64,000 bases of DNA, from the NCBI GenBank assembly GCA_034422835.1, contig DAOUJJ010000004.1, positions 8,582-72,581 on the forward strand, in the 5' to 3' direction. The position numbers were made by a program, and so were the translations under genes. Below are positions 32,942-42,462 of this stretch, one piece after another. Position 1 is the first letter of the stretch. Every line of letters starts with the position of its first letter. The notes under the pieces were generated by a model that saw nothing but the letters and a program-made list of their open reading frames with translations, searched no databases and was not told the DNA's origin. Source of the DNA: VXMO01 sp034422835 (GTDB lineage: Bacteria; Chloroflexota; Dehalococcoidia; UBA6926).

Positions 32942-33415
32942 TTATTGGTTGCTGAGGATGACGAGCATGACGCCAACGATGACGAGAACTGCCCCGACAT
33001 AGACGCGCAACGTGATGCGTTCGACCTGTCGGAGGAAGACGGCGGCAAGGACGAGGGTGACAAGCGGGTTGACGGTGAAGATGGGCGAAACGAGGACGAC
33101 GGGGGCGAGGTCGAGCGCAAAGAAGCTGAAGAATGCGCCCGTAGACGCGAGGATGCCGGCGAGACTGATCCATATGAGGGCCGCGCGTGGTGCCCGGATG
33201 TCTTTTCGCAGGTTGCGGGCGCTGGCAGCGCCGAGGATGAGCATACCGATGAAGAGCGTGATTGTGGAACCGACCTGCGGCGGGGTTTCGTCTGCAGTCA
33301 GCAGGCTGCGCGTGACAACCTGGCTGCCCGCGTATCCCAGCACGGAGAGGAGGGCGGCGGCGGCGCCGATGATCAGTGGGCCGCGCAGGCGGGACGTGGG
33401 TGTGGTGGTGGTCAT
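32942..33415 (-). CDS. Half-size EamA/DMT transporter, second of a pair
   Basis: The 157-residue protein has about five transmembrane helices and corresponds to one EamA domain rather than the usual two. Helices include LIIGAAAALLSVLGYAGSQV and a C-terminal VYVGAVLVIVGVMLVILSNQ. Its ATG overlaps the stop of the other half (ATGA). The pair probably forms a heterodimer equivalent to a ten-helix drug/metabolite transporter. The substrate is unknown; the purQ operon context does not prove a purine link. Confidence 0.8.
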   Translation of the reverse strand: MTTTTPTSRLRGPLIIGAAAALLSVLGYAGSQVVTRSLLTADETPPQVGSTITLFIGMLILGAASARNLRKDIRAPRAALIWISLAGILASTGAFFSFFALDLAPVVLVSPIFTVNPLVTLVLAAVFLRQVERITLRVYVGAVLVIVGVMLVILSNQ

Positions 33416-33858
33416 GATTGCTGGGCAGGGCCGGTGACGATGAGGGCGACACCGATGACGACGGCAAGGATGCCAATGGCAAGCTGAATGGTCACTCGCT
33501 CATCGAGGAACATCACGGCGAGGATGGAGGCGAATATGGGCATCGCTCCCCCCATAGCCGTTGCGCGGCCAACGCCGATCTTGCTGACGGCGGTGTAGTA
33601 GAAGAATCGACCGCCCATGAAGGAGAGGAGCGCGACGAGGGCGAAACCTCCGAGGGACTGCAGGTTGAGTTGCAGGAAAGCGGTGGGGTCCATGATGACG
33701 GCGATGATGGCGACGAAGATGAATCCGGCCACGATGGAAATGAACGTCGCCGAGGTGGGGCTGACACGATTGATGCCCAGGCGGATGAGGATTGCGCCAA
33801 CAGCCCAACACATGGAGGCGGTGAAGGCGAGAATGATGCCGACTGTGGTGTCGGTCAT
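33412..33858 (-). CDS. Half-size EamA/DMT transporter, first of a pair
   Basis: The 148-residue single EamA domain has about five helices, beginning TVGIILAFTASMCWAVGAIL and ending LAIGILAVVIGVALIVTGPA. It is coupled at both ends: its ATG overlaps the purQ stop and its stop overlaps the next half-transporter. It keeps the EamA hallmark of a conserved short loop in the middle (FFYYTAVSKIGVGRATAMGG). Probably works with its partner as a heterodimer. Confidence 0.8.
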   Translation of the reverse strand: MTDTTVGIILAFTASMCWAVGAILIRLGINRVSPTSATFISIVAGFIFVAIIAVIMDPTAFLQLNLQSLGGFALVALLSFMGGRFFYYTAVSKIGVGRATAMGGAMPIFASILAVMFLDERVTIQLAIGILAVVIGVALIVTGPAQQS

Positions 33859-34562
33859 GCGTAGGGAACGGGGAGGCCGGCGTGTTGGAGCATCGAGGCG
33901 AAGATGGGACGGCCGTCAACGCCGCCGATCTCCGGCTCGCAGCAGCGCTCCGGGTGGGGCATCATGCCGAGCACGTTGCGGTTCTCGTTGACGATGCCGG
34001 CGATATTGGCAAGCGCGCCATTCGGGTTGGCCTCCGGCGTGATCTCTCCGTCGGGCGTGGAATAGCGGAAGATGATGCGATTCTCGCGCTCCAGTTGGGC
34101 GATGGTGTCCGGGTCTGCAAAGTAGTTGCCGTCGCCGTGCGAGATGGGGACGCGGAGGACATCGCCCTGCTGCGCCAGTGAGGTGAATCGGCTGTCCGTG
34201 GTCTCCACGCGGAGATTCGTCCATTGGCAGCGGTACTGGAGATGGGCGTTGCGCAGAAGCGCGCCGGGGAGCAGTTGGGCCTCGCACAGTACCTGGAAGC
34301 CGTTGCAGATACCGATGACGGTCTTGCCCTCGTCTGCCATGCGGCGGATGCCGTCTATGACGGGGGAGAAACGGGCGATTGCGCCGGGACGCAGGTGGTC
34401 GCCGTGCGCGAAACCGCCGGGCAGGATGGCGAGATCGTAGCCGGAGAGGTCGCTTTCCGTGTGCCAGACGTAGTCGGCGTCGGCGTTGAAGACGTTGGTG
34501 AGGACGTGGTGGCAATCAGCGTCGCTCCAAGTGCCGGGAAAGACGACAACGGCGGCTTTCAT
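33855..34562 (-). CDS. purQ: Phosphoribosylformylglycinamidine synthase subunit PurQ
   Basis: The 235-residue class I glutamine amidotransferase supplies ammonia to PurL in step four of purine synthesis. The nucleophile Cys is in GICNGFQ; His and Glu are in GMMPHPER. The oxyanion region is ILPGGFAHGDHLRPGA. Normal length for stand-alone PurQ. purS and purL are not in the window. It lies 2 bases after the YqeY-like gene and is coupled to the half-transporters downstream. Confidence 0.93.
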   Translation of the reverse strand: MKAAVVVFPGTWSDADCHHVLTNVFNADADYVWHTESDLSGYDLAILPGGFAHGDHLRPGAIARFSPVIDGIRRMADEGKTVIGICNGFQVLCEAQLLPGALLRNAHLQYRCQWTNLRVETTDSRFTSLAQQGDVLRVPISHGDGNYFADPDTIAQLERENRIIFRYSTPDGEITPEANPNGALANIAGIVNENRNVLGMMPHPERCCEPEIGGVDGRPIFASMLQHAGLPVPYA

Positions 34563-34564
34563 GG

Positions 34565-35020
34565 TTATTGGGAGAGGAGCTGCTGGACGACGTCCGAGAC
34601 GTCTTTACCGTCGGCGCGGCCTCTCATGGCGGGCATGAGGGCGCCCATGACGCGGCCTCGGTCGGCCATGCTGCGCGCGCCGATGTCGTCGATGATCCTG
34701 CGGGCTTCCGCTTCGATTTCTTCTTTGGAGAGGCGCTCCGGCAGGTAGGACATGACGACGGCGAGTTCGGCCTCCTGCTCTTCGAGGCCGTCATCGCGTC
34801 CGGCCTTGCGGAACTCGTCGATGGTTTCCTTGCGCTGGCGGGCCTCACGGGCGAGCACGTCTGCGGCCTCGGTGTCGTCAAGAGCGGTATTGGGCCCCTT
34901 GGCGATGGCGGCGTTCTGGAGGGCGCTGCGCATCATGCGGATGGCGGACAGGCGGGGGCGGTCACGATCGCGCATGGCCTGTTTCATGTCGTCTTCAAGT
35001 TGTTCGACGATGGTTGGCAT
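34565..35020 (-). CDS. GatB/YqeY domain protein
   Basis: The 151-residue protein covers the whole YqeY family: LEDDMKQAMRDRDRPRLSAI, the central ELAVVMSYLPERLSKEEIEA and GRVMGALMPAMRGRADGKDV. It resembles the tail domain of the GatB amidotransferase, which contacts tRNA, but stand-alone YqeY proteins have no settled function. It lies between cmk and purQ on the same strand with gaps of 7 and 2 bases. Confidence 0.9.
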   Translation of the reverse strand: MPTIVEQLEDDMKQAMRDRDRPRLSAIRMMRSALQNAAIAKGPNTALDDTEAADVLAREARQRKETIDEFRKAGRDDGLEEQEAELAVVMSYLPERLSKEEIEAEARRIIDDIGARSMADRGRVMGALMPAMRGRADGKDVSDVVQQLLSQ

Positions 35021-35027
35021 GGGAGAA

Positions 35028-35702
35028 TTATGGCATACGGGGGGCTTCGGCGAGTTGCAGGACGCGCTCTATGACTTGTTGAGGGGTTAGGGAGTCTGTG
35101 ATGAGGACGTGGGCGTCATCGGCGGGCTTTAGCGGGGAATCTGTCCTTTCCGCGTCGCGTTTGTCCCGCTCCTGGAGCTCGGAGAGGACTCGCTCAAAGT
35201 TGTTGTCATCACCCCGTTCAGCAGCCTCGGCGTAGCGCCGTCGTGCCCGGGCCTCCGCCGATGCGTCAAGGTAGACCTTAACTGGCGCGTCCCACAGGAC
35301 AACCGTGCCGATGTCTCGCCCTACCATCACCACCCGGCCGTCAGCTTGCTCCGCCATCTTTCTCTGCATAGCAACCAGGGCGCGCCGCACGCCGGAGAGG
35401 ACGGCGACGCGTGATGCGGCGCTTGCGGCATCAGGGGAGCCAATCGCGTCGCTCACGTCCTCGCCGTCAATCGTCACACGCGTGTCATCGATGGCCATTT
35501 CCGATTGCTGCGCCAGGCGGGCGACGGCATCGTTGCTCCACTCTGCAAGGTTGGCTCGCAGGGCGAGCAGGCCGACGGCGCGGTAGAGCAGGCCGGTATC
35601 GATGAAGGCCCAGCCCAGTGTCCGGGCGACACCCCGCCCCACGGTGGTCTTGCCGGACGCGACCGGCCCGTCGAGAGCGATGGGGCCTTTATGAGAAGCC
35701 AC
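35028..35702 (-). CDS. cmk: Cytidylate kinase
   Basis: The 224-residue enzyme phosphorylates CMP and dCMP. The P-loop is ALDGPVASGKTTVG, FIDTGLLYRAVGLL binds the nucleotide, and GRDIGTVV and the LID arginines (RRRYAEAAERGDDNNFERV) follow. I chose GTG 35702, with a GGGGA ribosome site 6 bases away, because it gives normal length. ATG 35753 is in frame and would add 17 residues. First gene of the cmk-yqeY-purQ-EamA operon. Confidence 0.9.
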   Translation of the reverse strand: MASHKGPIALDGPVASGKTTVGRGVARTLGWAFIDTGLLYRAVGLLALRANLAEWSNDAVARLAQQSEMAIDDTRVTIDGEDVSDAIGSPDAASAASRVAVLSGVRRALVAMQRKMAEQADGRVVMVGRDIGTVVLWDAPVKVYLDASAEARARRRYAEAAERGDDNNFERVLSELQERDKRDAERTDSPLKPADDAHVLITDSLTPQQVIERVLQLAEAPRMP

Positions 35703-35785
35703 GTGATTCCCCGTTGCCGTCTCGACTACAGGTAGAATGCGCGCGGGCGTCAATCGACCCTCGCCGTGAGATACTAACGGCAGTA

Positions 35786-36265
35786 ATGAACTGGCTCGAT
35801 ATACTCATCATCGTCATAGTGGCAGTTCCGGTCGCATTTGGCTTGCGCATCGGGTTGATTCACATCGCGTCCAGTCTTGTCGCCATAGCGGCGGGCACGT
35901 TGCTCGCAACCCTCTTCTGGCGGCAGGCCGCAGATATTGTCGGCGTATTCATCCCGGATGACAATCTGGCCGCGCTCATCGGCTACTTGCTCATCCTGCT
36001 CATCGTAATTGCGGCAGGTTGGGCCGCGGCGGTATTCGCCAAGGGCGCGCTCAACGTATTGATGATGGGCTGGGTGGACAAGGCGGGGGGCGTCCTCTTT
36101 GGCGCGCTGTTGGGCTGTGTCATCGTCGCCGCGATGATCTGGTCACTGGAGTCATTCAGTGGAGAAACCGTGCAGGAGGCGCTGGACGCGTCCTTCCTGC
36201 GGCCCTATTTCGCATTCCTGGTCCCCATTCTTCGCTCGATTTCCGGTGAGATTGACCTGTCATAG
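35786..36265 (+). CDS. CvpA family membrane protein
   Basis: The 159-residue protein has four predicted helices: WLDILIIVIVAVPVAFGLRI, IASSLVAIAAGTLLATLF, LIGYLLILLIVIAAGWAAAV and VLFGALLGCVIVAAMIW. The arrangement and the central GWVDKAGGVLFGALLG match CvpA, a family linked to envelope stress and colicin V production. ATG 35786 starts at the first helix; the longer frame from 35618 is antisense to cmk and unlikely. Confidence 0.8.
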   Translation: MNWLDILIIVIVAVPVAFGLRIGLIHIASSLVAIAAGTLLATLFWRQAADIVGVFIPDDNLAALIGYLLILLIVIAAGWAAAVFAKGALNVLMMGWVDKAGGVLFGALLGCVIVAAMIWSLESFSGETVQEALDASFLRPYFAFLVPILRSISGEIDLS

Positions 36266-36308
36266 TCCTTTGCAGCATGGATAATGGATGCAGGTGGGTA
36301 GGGCTACA

Positions 36309-36920
36309 ATGCGGAATATGGAAAAGGGAACGGTTGAGGACACCGCCCGGCAGGGAGTGGTGCATATCCTCAATTCCTCGGTTCTTGTGCTCAACGGCAA
36401 TTTTGAGCCGCTGAACGTCACGCGCGTTCGCCGCGCGCTCCTCCTGTTAATTCGCGGCAAGGCCGAGATGATTGAGAACGGACGCGGCCACCTGCAGGCC
36501 GAAAAGGACCGATTGGATGTGCCGTCCGTGATCCGGCTGTCCAGCTACGTGCGGCGTCCCATTCAGCCGCAGCGGCTGACCCGGCGCGAGGTGTTTCTGC
36601 GGGACGGGAACACGTGCCAGTACTGCGGCAAACCGTCACGGGAGTTGACGCTTGACCACGTGCTGCCGCGGCACCGGGGCGGCCAGAACACGTGGGACAA
36701 CGTGGTGGCCGCATGTGTTCGCTGCAACCACCGCAAGGCGGGACGGACGCCGCGCGAGGCCGGTATGCATCTCCTGACTGAACCCGCCGCCCCCCGCCCC
36801 AATCCGTACCACACCTTCTATCGATTCCTGGGGGCGAATGAGAGCTGGAGGAAGTTCTTCCCGGAGCCGCGCAGGGGATCATCACACGGCTGGAACGGCC
36901 ACGAAGGTTCCGCATCATGA
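36309..36920 (+). CDS. HNH endonuclease of the conserved bacterial VLNxNxEPLNV type
   Basis: The protein of about 203 residues starts with SSVLVLNGNFEPLNVTRVRR, a family signature. Zinc-ribbon cysteines (CQYCG, CVRCNHRK) flank the HNH core TLDHVLPRHRGGQNTWDNVV. This HNH group is widely conserved in many bacteria and often housekeeping-like, with unknown function, so it should not be read as a restriction enzyme. ATG 36309 has TAGGG 6 bases upstream; 36288 and 36318 are alternatives. Confidence 0.85.
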   Translation: MRNMEKGTVEDTARQGVVHILNSSVLVLNGNFEPLNVTRVRRALLLLIRGKAEMIENGRGHLQAEKDRLDVPSVIRLSSYVRRPIQPQRLTRREVFLRDGNTCQYCGKPSRELTLDHVLPRHRGGQNTWDNVVAACVRCNHRKAGRTPREAGMHLLTEPAAPRPNPYHTFYRFLGANESWRKFFPEPRRGSSHGWNGHEGSAS

Positions 36921-36940
36921 TCCGGCAAGTCTCAATAACA

Positions 36941-36971
36941 TTGCGCGAATGGCAGAACCGGCGGCTATAAT
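36941..36971 (+). promoter_or_regulatory. Promoter upstream of the ferredoxin gene
   Basis: A perfect TATAAT (36966-36971) with TTGCGC (36941-36946) 19 bases upstream, about 60 bases before the ferredoxin start. Confidence 0.5.
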
Positions 36972-37031
36972 GACTGCACGGCTACAGGTATACTAACTAA
37001 GGACATTCGCACTCGAAGGAGCTAGACAGGC

Positions 37032-37277
37032 ATGGCCTACATCATCGCGGAGCCCTGCATCGACCTCAAAGACGCTTCATGCGTCGATGTCTGCCCCGTG
37101 GACTGTATCCACACAACGGACGAGGACAACATGTACTACATCCATCCGGATGAGTGCATTGACTGCGCGGCCTGTGAGCCTGTTTGCCCGGTGACCGCCA
37201 TCTTTGAAGAGAGTGAACTCCCCGAGGAGTGGAACGACTTCATCCGCATCAACCGCGAGTGGTTTGAGAACCAGTAG
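37032..37277 (+). CDS. 7Fe/8Fe-type ferredoxin
   Basis: This 81-residue cytoplasmic electron carrier has two cluster-binding motifs. The first has the C-x7-C-x3-C-P spacing of 7Fe ferredoxins (CIDLKDASCVDVCPVDC) and probably holds a 3Fe-4S cluster. The second, CIDCAACEPVCP, binds a 4Fe-4S cluster. The C-terminus ENDs in a short acidic helix (WNDFIRINREWFENQ). GAAGGAG precedes ATG 37032. Candidate electron acceptor for oxidoreductases elsewhere in the genome. Confidence 0.92.
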   Translation: MAYIIAEPCIDLKDASCVDVCPVDCIHTTDEDNMYYIHPDECIDCAACEPVCPVTAIFEESELPEEWNDFIRINREWFENQ

Positions 37278-37280
37278 TTC

Positions 37281-37307
37281 ACCCTTCGACAGGCTCAGGG
37301 CGAACGG
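37281..37307. repeat. Family B repeat forming the 3' end of tlyA
   Basis: CCCTTCGACAGGCTCAGGGC then GAACGG. Read on the minus strand, its left-hand part gives the last codons (RSP) and the TGA stop of the tlyA gene. Confidence 0.8.
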
Positions 37308-38086
37308 GGTGGATTCCCCAGATACAAGAAATACTCGCGGTTGCCCTTTGGGCCGGTAATCACCGATTCGCGCACTCCCAGGACACGGAGCCCGTTTTCG
37401 ATTGCCCATAGAGCCACGCCGCCGACTGCGTTTGCCCGCGCCGCCGGTGATCTGACAACGCCGCCCCGCCCCACCTCTTCCCGCCCAGCCTCAAACTGCG
37501 GCTTGACCAACGCCAGGATGAAACCGCCGGGAGTAAGAGTTTCGATGATGGCGGGCAGGACGAGGGTCAGCGAGATGAAGGACACGTCCGCCACCGCCAG
37601 ATTGATTGGTTCCTCGATTTCGAGAGAATGCCGCGCGTTGTGGCGCTCCATCACGACCACGCGCGGGTCATTTCGCAGGCTCCACGCCAACTGGCCGTAG
37701 CCGACGTCGACCGCGTAGACGCGTTCTGCGCCGCGCTGCAAAAGGCAATCGGTGAATCCACCCGTCGATGCTCCGACATCGAGGCAGACGAGGCTGGCGG
37801 GATTCAACTCGAACGCATCGAGCGCGCCTTCAAGCTTGACGCCGCCGCGGCTGACGTATGTTGGCCCATCCGCAAGGAGGATTTCCGCGTCGGGAGCGGC
37901 GAGGGTGGCGGGTCTGAGTACGACGGAGCCGTTTACCGTGACGAGGCCATCGGCAATCATTGCCCGGGCGGCGTCGCGTCCGGAGGCGATCCCACGCTCG
38001 ACGAGCAGGCCGTCGAGCCGCACTCGTCCGCGTGATAGCGCAGCCGGATCAGCCTTGCCGCGTGGTTGTCGTTTTTGGCGGGTCAT
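37295..38086 (-). CDS. tlyA: TlyA-family rRNA 2'-O-methyltransferase
   Basis: The 263-residue protein has an N-terminal S4 RNA-binding domain (RLDGLLVERGIASGRDAARA) and a SAM-dependent FtsJ-like domain. The SAM loop is LDVGASTGGFTDCLLQRGA; the K-D-K-E-type catalytic set includes VADVSFISL and ALVKPQFEAG. TlyA methylates cytidines in 16S and 23S rRNA. The extreme C-terminus (about GNPPRSP) and the stop lie in a family B repeat, so the original end may have been different. Confidence 0.88.
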   Translation of the reverse strand: MTRQKRQPRGKADPAALSRGRVRLDGLLVERGIASGRDAARAMIADGLVTVNGSVVLRPATLAAPDAEILLADGPTYVSRGGVKLEGALDAFELNPASLVCLDVGASTGGFTDCLLQRGAERVYAVDVGYGQLAWSLRNDPRVVVMERHNARHSLEIEEPINLAVADVSFISLTLVLPAIIETLTPGGFILALVKPQFEAGREEVGRGGVVRSPAARANAVGGVALWAIENGLRVLGVRESVITGPKGNREYFLYLGNPPRSP

Positions 38087-38131
38087 TTCGCACCTACAGT
38101 ATCATTTGCATGCAGTATGAACGGGAGGAAC

Positions 38132-39094
38132 ATGTCCGAGAGTCAAGCGGCCTCTGGGGTGGAGAGTGAAGGCATGGGAGCGGCGCGCCGGCCGTCGATG
38201 CCGTTCGCGGTGCTGCGCCTTCTCCGCCCGACGCAGTGGACAAAGAACGGGCTGCTCTTCCTGGCATTCGCCTTTTCCCTGAATCTCCATTGGGACCTTG
38301 ATGATCCGGAGACTGCGTTGCGGCTGCTGCTGCAGGCGGCTATGGGGGCCGCTATCTACGTCGGCCTGTCCGGCGCGACGTACATCATCAACGACATCAT
38401 CGACGCGGACCGGGACAGGGCGCATCCGACCAAACGGGAAAGGCCCATCGCCGCCGGATACGTAACACCCACCGTTGGCGGCTTCGTGTCCGCCGCGCTG
38501 CTGGTGGTGTGCCTAGGCGGGGCGTTTGCGATGAGCCCGCTGATGGGCCTGATCGCAGTGGGGTACGTCAGCCTGACCATCGGCTACTCGGCGCTGCTGA
38601 AGAACGTGGTGATCATCGACGTGACGGCGGTTGCGGCGGCATACCTGATCCGGGTGATGGCGGGAGCCGTGGCCATCGACGTGCCGATTTCTCCATGGCT
38701 GTATGTCTGCACAACGTTGGGCGCGCTCCTCATCGCGATTGGCAAGAGGCACGGCGAGGTTGGGTTGATGGAGGACGGAGCGTCCGATCACCGCGACACG
38801 CTGGGTCGCTACAGCGTGCCGCTGCTGAACCGGATGATTGCCGTGGCCGCTGTTTCCGCGTTGACGGCATACGCCCTGTACACGTTCACCGCGTCAAATC
38901 TGCCGGGGCAGATGATGCTCACGATCCCCTTCATGATCTACGGCGTCTTTCGGTACTTGCAGCTGATACGGATGGGGCACATCACCGGAGAGCCGGAGCG
39001 CGTCCTGCTGCAGGACAAGCCTATGATGCTGGCCGTCATCGCGTGGATGGCGGCGGTTGTTGCGATTCTGATCATTTTCCCGCGGCCAGCGTAG
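38132..39094 (+). CDS. Decaprenyl-phosphate phosphoribosyltransferase-like UbiA prenyltransferase
   Basis: The protein of about 320 residues has eight to nine membrane helices and the UbiA aspartate motif NDIIDADRDRAHPTKRERPI. The HPTKRxRPIAAG variant and the second motif region SDHRDTLGRY are typical of the phosphoribosyltransferases that make the decaprenyl-phosphoryl-ribose precursor of arabinan. Here the lipid carrier is unknown. GGAGG precedes ATG 38132 closely; ATG 38117 is an alternative. A family B repeat begins immediately after the stop. Confidence 0.82.
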   Translation: MSESQAASGVESEGMGAARRPSMPFAVLRLLRPTQWTKNGLLFLAFAFSLNLHWDLDDPETALRLLLQAAMGAAIYVGLSGATYIINDIIDADRDRAHPTKRERPIAAGYVTPTVGGFVSAALLVVCLGGAFAMSPLMGLIAVGYVSLTIGYSALLKNVVIIDVTAVAAAYLIRVMAGAVAIDVPISPWLYVCTTLGALLIAIGKRHGEVGLMEDGASDHRDTLGRYSVPLLNRMIAVAAVSALTAYALYTFTASNLPGQMMLTIPFMIYGVFRYLQLIRMGHITGEPERVLLQDKPMMLAVIAWMAAVVAILIIFPRPA

Positions 39095-39165
39095 CCCTTC
39101 GACAGGCTCAGGGCGAACGGGGGCGATCTTGCTCATCCTTCGACTATGCTCAGGGTGAGCGGGGG
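39095..39165. repeat. Two direct family B repeats
   Basis: CCCTTCGACAGGCTCAGGGC (from 39095) and CCTTCGACTATGCTCAGGGT (from 39137), in the same orientation between the UbiA-like gene and ybeY. Confidence 0.8.
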
Positions 39166-39198
39166 CGTATCATGCCTTGGTGGGGGTAGCAGGCTGTC

Positions 39199-39762
39199 AT
39201 GTCATCGTCGTCGTATCGCGTTAGCATTCTTGCCGAAGAGCCGCATCGCAAGGCGCTCACTCGACGCTGGGTGCGTGACGTTATCCGGCGTGCCCTCGCG
39301 GCAGAGGATGCGCCGTCCGGGGGGCGTGTGGAGGTGCTCATCGCCGGCGACGAGACGGTTTCGGCATTGAACGCCCAATTCCTTGGGGAGCAGGGCACGA
39401 CAGACGTACTGTCCTTCCCCGCCGAGGCGTTTGATATCGCAGACGATTGGCCGAAGGATGAGGGCGCGGCGCGAGGCGACATCGGCCAGCTTGTGCTGTC
39501 CGCGCCGCAGACCGCCGCCCAAGCGGAGGCCAACGGTCTGAGCGTCGAGGAAGAAGCAGCCCACCTGCTTGTCCATGGGATCCTGCACCTGCTCGGCCAT
39601 GATCACGTGCTCAGCGACGATGAAGAAACGATGCGCGCCCGCGAAGACGCCATCCTGATGGACATCATCGGCAGACCGGTTCATGGGACGGAGCCGATGG
39701 CGCTGTCGCATCCGGATGGGCACGAGGCAGAGACAACGGCGTCCACGGGACGGGCGCCATGA
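39199..39762 (+). CDS. ybeY: Endoribonuclease YbeY (rRNA maturation)
   Basis: The 187-residue protein has the zinc triad HGILHLLGHDH (H-x3-H-x5-H) and the family segment TDVLSFPAE. YbeY processes the 16S rRNA 3' end and takes part in ribosome quality control. A C-terminal tail of about 30 residues beyond the core (HGTEPMALSHPDGHEAETTA) is extra. The stop overlaps the dnaX start as ATGA. Confidence 0.92.
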   Translation: MSSSSYRVSILAEEPHRKALTRRWVRDVIRRALAAEDAPSGGRVEVLIAGDETVSALNAQFLGEQGTTDVLSFPAEAFDIADDWPKDEGAARGDIGQLVLSAPQTAAQAEANGLSVEEEAAHLLVHGILHLLGHDHVLSDDEETMRAREDAILMDIIGRPVHGTEPMALSHPDGHEAETTASTGRAP

Positions 39763-41504
39763 CATCGGAACAGGCCGCGCAAGGCCCGCACCAGGTCCTG
39801 TATCGCAAGTGGCGTCCGCAGACGCTGGAACAGGTTGTCGGGCAGGAGCACATCACACAGACGCTTCTGAACGCGCTTGACCGGGACAGGGTGGGGCACG
39901 CCTACCTGTTCACCGGGCCTCGCGGCACGGGCAAGACGAGCACGGCGCGGATTCTCGCCAAGGCGATCAACTGCGAGACGACGGGCGGGAGAGGCGAGCC
40001 GTGCAATGATTGCGAGCCCTGCCAGCAGATTACCGACGCATCATTCCTCGACCTTGTGGAGATCGACGGGGCGTCGAATCGTGGCATCGACGAGATCCGC
40101 GATCTGCGGGAGAAGGTGCGGTTCATGCCGGCGCGGGGCCGAAAGAAGGTGTACATCATAGATGAGGTGCACATGCTTACGGCGGCGGCGTTCAACGCGT
40201 TGCTGAAGACGCTGGAGGAACCGCCCGATCACGTGGTGTTCCTGCTGGCGACGACGGAGCCGCACGCCGTCCCCCTGACCATCGCGTCGCGGTGCCAGAG
40301 ATTCGATTTCCAGCGCATCCCGGAGGAACGAGCCGCCTCTCTGCTTGGTGAGATTGCCCACGCGGAGGGGCTGAGCATGGACCCGGATGCGCTGAATACG
40401 GTGGTCAAGGCGTCCGGTGGCAGCCTTAGAGACGCCGAAAATCTGCTTGAGCAGCTTGCCTTGACGGCGGGCGCTGACGCGACCGCGAGTGACGCGCGGC
40501 GTCTGTTCGGCATCGCGGGATCCGGGCGCGCGCGTGAGTTGATTGCGTCGCTGTTGGGAGAGAAAGATCTTGCGGCTGCACTGCGCGGCCTGTCGGCGCT
40601 GCACGCGGCGGGCGTGGACATGAGGCAGATCCACCGCGAGTTGGTGAATGAACTGCGAGCGTTGATGCTTGTGCGCGCGGGCGCGGGGGACGTGCTGGAT
40701 ATCTCTGATGATGAGAAAGGATCGGCGCGGGAGCTGGCGGAGAAGATCGAGCTGCCGGTGATCCGCCATGCGCTGGGGCAGATTGCGGCGTTGTCCGTCC
40801 CGAGCGGCAGCCCGCCGCTGCCGTTGGAGATGGCCTTTGCGGGCATCTCGCTCAGCGGAGAGTCGGTGCAGCGCGTCGCGGAGGAGAGGTCTGCGGCGAC
40901 CCAGGAGGAACGCGAGGTTGCCGAAACACGGCCAACAGAGCCGCCGCCCGCGCGCCAGCCTCGCCAGCAGCAGCCTGAACAACAACGCTCTGAGCAGCAA
41001 CAGCGGGCTCCCCAACCCAGGCCGGAGCCTGCGCGCCCAAGCCCGGCCCGGACGGAGTCGGAGTACCCACGCACAGGAACTCGACAGTCGCCGATGGTGG
41101 CGCAGCGGCAGGGGGGCGCGGAGCCGTTTGAGATGCCGCCCGGCGATCTGACATTCGAGACATTGCAGGACAACTGGCGGCAGCTCGTAGACGGGCTGCG
41201 CGGGGCCGGCTCAAGCGGCAATCTCGATGCCTTTCTACGCAGCGTATCGCGGCCCCTTGCCATCGAGAACGACGATACGATCGTGATTGGGTTCATGCAC
41301 GATTTCCACAAGAACAAGATCGACGATCCGAAGTACCGCCACCTGGTGGAACAGCGTTTCGCGCAGCTGCTGGGCAAGCATTACACGATCCGATGCGAGA
41401 AGGTCGGGCAGGAGGAGCGCGGCGGCCACCTTGTGAGGGCGGCGCAGCAAATGGGGGGGCAGATCGTCTCCGGAGGACAGAAGGACGAGGACGACGCCGG
41501 GTGA
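39759..41504 (+). CDS. dnaX: DNA polymerase III gamma/tau subunit
   Basis: The 581-residue clamp-loader ATPase has Walker A GPRGTGKTSTARILAKA, a zinc module with CNDCEPC, and Walker B VYIIDEVHML. The sensor region is LLATTEPHAVPLTIASRCQR. A Pro/Gln/Arg-rich linker (about residues 385-445) leads to a tau-like C-terminal domain. I saw no A-rich slippery heptamer that would give a separate gamma form. Coupled to ybeY and followed by ybaB-recR, a very common bacterial cluster. Confidence 0.94.
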   Translation: MTSEQAAQGPHQVLYRKWRPQTLEQVVGQEHITQTLLNALDRDRVGHAYLFTGPRGTGKTSTARILAKAINCETTGGRGEPCNDCEPCQQITDASFLDLVEIDGASNRGIDEIRDLREKVRFMPARGRKKVYIIDEVHMLTAAAFNALLKTLEEPPDHVVFLLATTEPHAVPLTIASRCQRFDFQRIPEERAASLLGEIAHAEGLSMDPDALNTVVKASGGSLRDAENLLEQLALTAGADATASDARRLFGIAGSGRARELIASLLGEKDLAAALRGLSALHAAGVDMRQIHRELVNELRALMLVRAGAGDVLDISDDEKGSARELAEKIELPVIRHALGQIAALSVPSGSPPLPLEMAFAGISLSGESVQRVAEERSAATQEEREVAETRPTEPPPARQPRQQQPEQQRSEQQQRAPQPRPEPARPSPARTESEYPRTGTRQSPMVAQRQGGAEPFEMPPGDLTFETLQDNWRQLVDGLRGAGSSGNLDAFLRSVSRPLAIENDDTIVIGFMHDFHKNKIDDPKYRHLVEQRFAQLLGKHYTIRCEKVGQEERGGHLVRAAQQMGGQIVSGGQKDEDDAG

Positions 41505-41529
41505 CTGAGAGACGCGGGAGGGCAGGCGG

Positions 41530-42458
<929 letters not shown>

Positions 42459-42462
42459 GGCG

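Noticed and set aside
36309..36920. HNH gene as a restriction enzyme or homing endonuclease
   Set aside because: Its VLNGNFEPLNV signature belongs to a widespread conserved HNH group found in housekeeping contexts, and no intron or methyltransferase is adjacent.
40041..41377. Two long minus-strand open frames
   Set aside because: They are shadows of dnaX; Arg/Leu-rich with no recognisable motif.
39759..41504. Programmed frameshift in dnaX
   Set aside because: I looked for an A-rich slippery heptamer with a following stem and did not see one; a single full-length product is more likely.
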